From: Sinomonas atrocyanea
Lineage (GTDB): Bacteria > Actinomycetota > Actinomycetes > Actinomycetales > Micrococcaceae
Direction: 5' to 3'
Length of the DNA: 64,000 nt
Assembly (NCBI RefSeq): GCF_030812675.1
Contig: NZ_JAUSTE010000010.1
Span: 62,001-126,000, forward strand
The position numbers and the translations under genes are program-made. This document shows, in pieces, positions 61,868 through 64,000 of this stretch. Within the stretch, counting starts at the first letter, position 1. Each line of letters begins with the position of its first letter. Below the pieces are notes generated by a model. The model did not search any database. It was not told where the DNA came from and was given only the letters and a program-made list of their open reading frames with translations.

Positions 61868-63654
61868 TCCCGATGCCCCGGGAGGAGCTCCTGGGCCTTG
61901 ACCTTGAGGCCCTCCTTGATGAACTGCCAGGCGTTCTCATCCCCCTTGGCGGCGCTCTTGGCCGTGTTGAGGGCCTGCTTGAGCGTGGCGTGGGGCGGGA
62001 TGGGGGGCACGTTGGGGTCAGTGCGCACGTCGAGCAGCGTGGGACGGGTGGCGGTGAGCGCCTTGTCCCAGGCGGCGCCGAGCGCGTCCGGGGTGTCCAC
62101 CGAGATGGCCCCCAGGCCCAGGCTGGCGGCGAAGCCGGCGTAGTCCACGTCCGGCAGCTCCTGCGTCATGGGCACGGTCGGCGAGCCGCTGAACGCCCTC
62201 AGCTCCCACGTGACCTGGTTGAGGTCGTCGTTGTGGAGGACGACCACGACGAGCCGGGGATCGGACCAGTCCTTCCAGTAGCGGGCGATCGTGATGAGTT
62301 CGGCGAGGCCGTTCATCTGCATCGCGCCATCCCCCTCGAAGGCGATGACGGGCCGGTCGGGGTGCGCCATCTTGGCCCCGATCGCGTAGGGCACCGCAGG
62401 TCCCATCGTGGCCAGGTTCCCGGAGAGGCTCCCGCGCACCCCGGCGGGGAACCGGATCTGCCGCGCGTACCAGTTGGCAGCGCTGCCCGAGTCCGAGGTG
62501 ACGATCGCCGAGGCCGGGATGCGCTCCGAGAACTCCGAGAAGACCCGGAGCGGATTGACCGGATCGGCGTCGACGAGGGCCTCGTCCCGCATGTCCGCCC
62601 ACCACTTGGCGACCTTGTCCTCGATGTCCTCGCGCCAGCCGCGGTCCTCCTTGCGGTTCAGGAGCGGCATGAGCGCGCGCAGGCCGGCGGCGGCGTCCGC
62701 CACGAGGTTGACCTCGTAGGGGTAGCGCATGCCGATCATGGTGGCGTCGACATCGATCTGCACTCCCCGGGCCTTCTCCGGATCCGGCATGTACTGCAGG
62801 TAGGGGAAGCTCGAGCCGATCGTGAGCAGGGTGTCGCAGTCGCGCATCATCTCGTAGCTCGGCCTCGTCCCGAGGAGCCCGATCGAGCCGGTGACGAACG
62901 GGAGGGTGTCCGGAAGCGAGTCCTTCCCGAGGAGCGCCTTCGCCACCCCGGCGCCGAGGAGCTCGGCCACCTCCTGGACCTCCGCGGCGGCGTTGCGTGC
63001 GCCCTGGCCGATGAGGATCGCGACCTTCTTGCCCTGGTTGAGCACGTCGGCCGCCCTCCGCAGGCCCTCGGTGTCCGGGGCCAGCTCGGGCCACTCGATG
63101 CCGAGGCTCGAGGGGACCATCTTCATCTCGTGCGGAGGCGCCGAGTACTCGAGATCCTGGACGTCGGAGGGGATGATGACGGCGGTCGGCGCGCGCCGCG
63201 CGCAGGCGACCTTGATGGCCCGGTCGATCACGTTGGGCAGCTGCTCGGGGACGGTGACCAGCTGGACGTAGTCCGAGGCGACGTCCTTGAACAGCGAGGG
63301 GAGATCGACCTCCTGCTGGTAGGAGCCGCCGATCGACGTGCGCGCCACCTGCCCCACGATCGCGACCACCGGGACATGGTCGAGCTTGGCATCGTACAGG
63401 CCATTGAGGAGGTGGACCGCGCCGGGACCCGACGTGGCCATGCACACCCCCACTTTGCCCGTGAACTTGGCATAGCCCACTGCTTCGAAGGCGGCCATCT
63501 CCTCGTGCCGGGCCTGCACGAACCGGGGGCCCTCGCCCTTGCCGAGGGCGGTGACGATGCCGTTGATGCCGTCTCCGGGGTATCCGAACACGGTGCTGAT
63601 GTCCCAGGCCTTGAGCCTTTCGAGCAGGAATTCGGCCACGTTCTTCTCGGCCAT
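61864..63654 (-). CDS. ThDP-dependent pyruvate-oxidase-like enzyme
   Basis: A 596-residue ThDP enzyme. The catalytic Glu lies in QARHEEMAAFEAVG (near 52). The ThDP motif runs GDG...N (AFEGDGAMQMNG to VVVVLHNDDLNQ). FAD-domain segments are PoxB-like. It is similar to proteins annotated as thiamine-pyrophosphate-requiring protein, often found beside oxidoreductases. ATG with AAGGAG 8 nt upstream, located in the end of the GMC gene. The operon with GMC and MR/MLE genes points to a catabolic or redox role. Confidence 0.9.
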   Translation of the reverse strand: MAEKNVAEFLLERLKAWDISTVFGYPGDGINGIVTALGKGEGPRFVQARHEEMAAFEAVGYAKFTGKVGVCMATSGPGAVHLLNGLYDAKLDHVPVVAIVGQVARTSIGGSYQQEVDLPSLFKDVASDYVQLVTVPEQLPNVIDRAIKVACARRAPTAVIIPSDVQDLEYSAPPHEMKMVPSSLGIEWPELAPDTEGLRRAADVLNQGKKVAILIGQGARNAAAEVQEVAELLGAGVAKALLGKDSLPDTLPFVTGSIGLLGTRPSYEMMRDCDTLLTIGSSFPYLQYMPDPEKARGVQIDVDATMIGMRYPYEVNLVADAAAGLRALMPLLNRKEDRGWREDIEDKVAKWWADMRDEALVDADPVNPLRVFSEFSERIPASAIVTSDSGSAANWYARQIRFPAGVRGSLSGNLATMGPAVPYAIGAKMAHPDRPVIAFEGDGAMQMNGLAELITIARYWKDWSDPRLVVVVLHNDDLNQVTWELRAFSGSPTVPMTQELPDVDYAGFAASLGLGAISVDTPDALGAAWDKALTATRPTLLDVRTDPNVPPIPPHATLKQALNTAKSAAKGDENAWQFIKEGLKVKAQELLPGHRE

Positions 63655-63655
63655 G

Positions 63656-64000
63656 TCAGCTCTCCTTTGCTGGTTCGCTTACTGGTTCGCGCTGTGGTTG
63701 GCGCTGCCCCCCGCGCGCGCCCGCAGCGAGGCGGGCCGCGGTGCGTGCGGCGAGGGACATGATGGTCAGTGCCGGGTTGGCGCTGCCCTGGGTGGGCAGC
63801 ACGCTGCCGTCGGTGATGAAGAGGTTCGGAACGGCGAAGGTGCGGCAGTCGGCGTCGACCACGCCGTGCCGCTCGTCGGCCGCCATGCGCGCCCCGCCCA
63901 CGAGGTGGGCGTAGCGCTCGATCGTCATGACCTCGCTGGCCCCCGCGGCGGTGAGGATCTGCTCCATCGTGTCGGCCGCCGCCGCCATGAGCCGGCGGTC
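63656..64000 (-). CDS. GMC oxidoreductase, C-terminal part (cut by the window edge)
   Basis: The last 114 residues of a glucose-methanol-choline flavoprotein. The GMC C-terminal domain is clear: HLVGGARMAADERHGVVDAD, VPNLFITDGSVLPTQGSANP, ALTIMSLAARTA. The catalytic His/Asn pair is consistent with HLVG and the SANPALT segment. The frame continues beyond 64000, so the N-terminal FAD domain is outside the window. It ends 1 bp before the ThDP-enzyme start. Confidence 0.9.
   Translation of the reverse strand, partial: DRRLMAAAADTMEQILTAAGASEVMTIERYAHLVGGARMAADERHGVVDADCRTFAVPNLFITDGSVLPTQGSANPALTIMSLAARTAARLAAGARGGQRQPQREPVSEPAKES

Overview
This is a 64-kb chromosomal window from a very high-GC actinobacterium, most likely a member of the Micrococcaceae close to Arthrobacter or Sinomonas. 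The clues are the strong G/C third-position bias, a bacterial proteasome activator (Bpa), GTP-dependent PEP carboxykinase, an HspR-type HAIR box, and many genes whose start codon lies only 6-8 nt after a -10-like hexamer (leaderless style). I see no insertion sequence, prophage, CRISPR array or rRNA operon. Three tRNA genes are present: Arg-ACG, Ser-GCT and Ser-TGA. Genus assignment is inference.

Layout. 0-5.5 kb: EamA-type exporter; an OmpR-type two-component system divergent from a membrane-anchored DUF5666-like protein; a secreted transglycosylase-like protein behind a c-di-AMP (ydaO/yuaA) riboswitch. 6-15.6 kb: receiver-less winged-helix regulator, SixA-like phosphatase, a TetR/YhgE/degenerate ABC ATPase operon with a promoter-embedded palindrome, an XRE regulator, an aldo/keto reductase and a disulfide-type flavoprotein. 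15.8-26.5 kb: tRNA-Arg, pckG, a rifampin-phosphotransferase-like PEP enzyme, a ClpC-type unfoldase under a HAIR box, PoxB, and an HxlR/oxidoreductase divergent pair. 26.5-36.5 kb: Hmp/NsrR nitric oxide defence, LysR/EamA pair, phosphomannomutase, an acetolactate-synthase-like ThDP enzyme, and a RecQ helicase fused to a phosphoribosyltransferase-like domain. 36.5-49.4 kb: secreted anchored protein, tRNA-Ser(GCT), S9 peptidase, FAD/NAD(P)-binding protein, a 1489-residue secreted nuclease/5'-nucleotidase fusion, VOC protein, tRNA-Ser(TGA), quinone oxidoreductase. 49.5-54.8 kb: cstA with its small YbdD partner, bpa, a second aldo/keto reductase, a rhodanese. 54.8-64 kb: a minus-strand run, mostly with overlapping start and stop codons: a GMC oxidoreductase (cut by the window edge), a ThDP enzyme, an enolase-superfamily enzyme, an MFS transporter and seven Mrp/Mbh-type antiporter subunits.

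How it fits together. Much of the window concerns central carbon flux at the PEP/pyruvate node (pckG, PEP-utilizing enzyme, PoxB, CstA, two further ThDP enzymes), stress and proteostasis (ClpC-type, Bpa, Hmp/NsrR, quinone and aldo/keto reductases), and envelope functions (transglycosylase, YhgE, Mrp).

The least explained material lies between genes. Five loci carry tandem arrays of a 14-bp unit (core CTGGGGGTCACCTC), several running into the last codons of genes. One locus is a three-tier dyad with 21-bp spacing. Two loci share a 32-bp-period repeat. Several terminator hairpins share a GCACGACGG arm. These, and the Mbh-ordered antiporter operon with only one large proton-channel subunit, are the best candidates for something undescribed.
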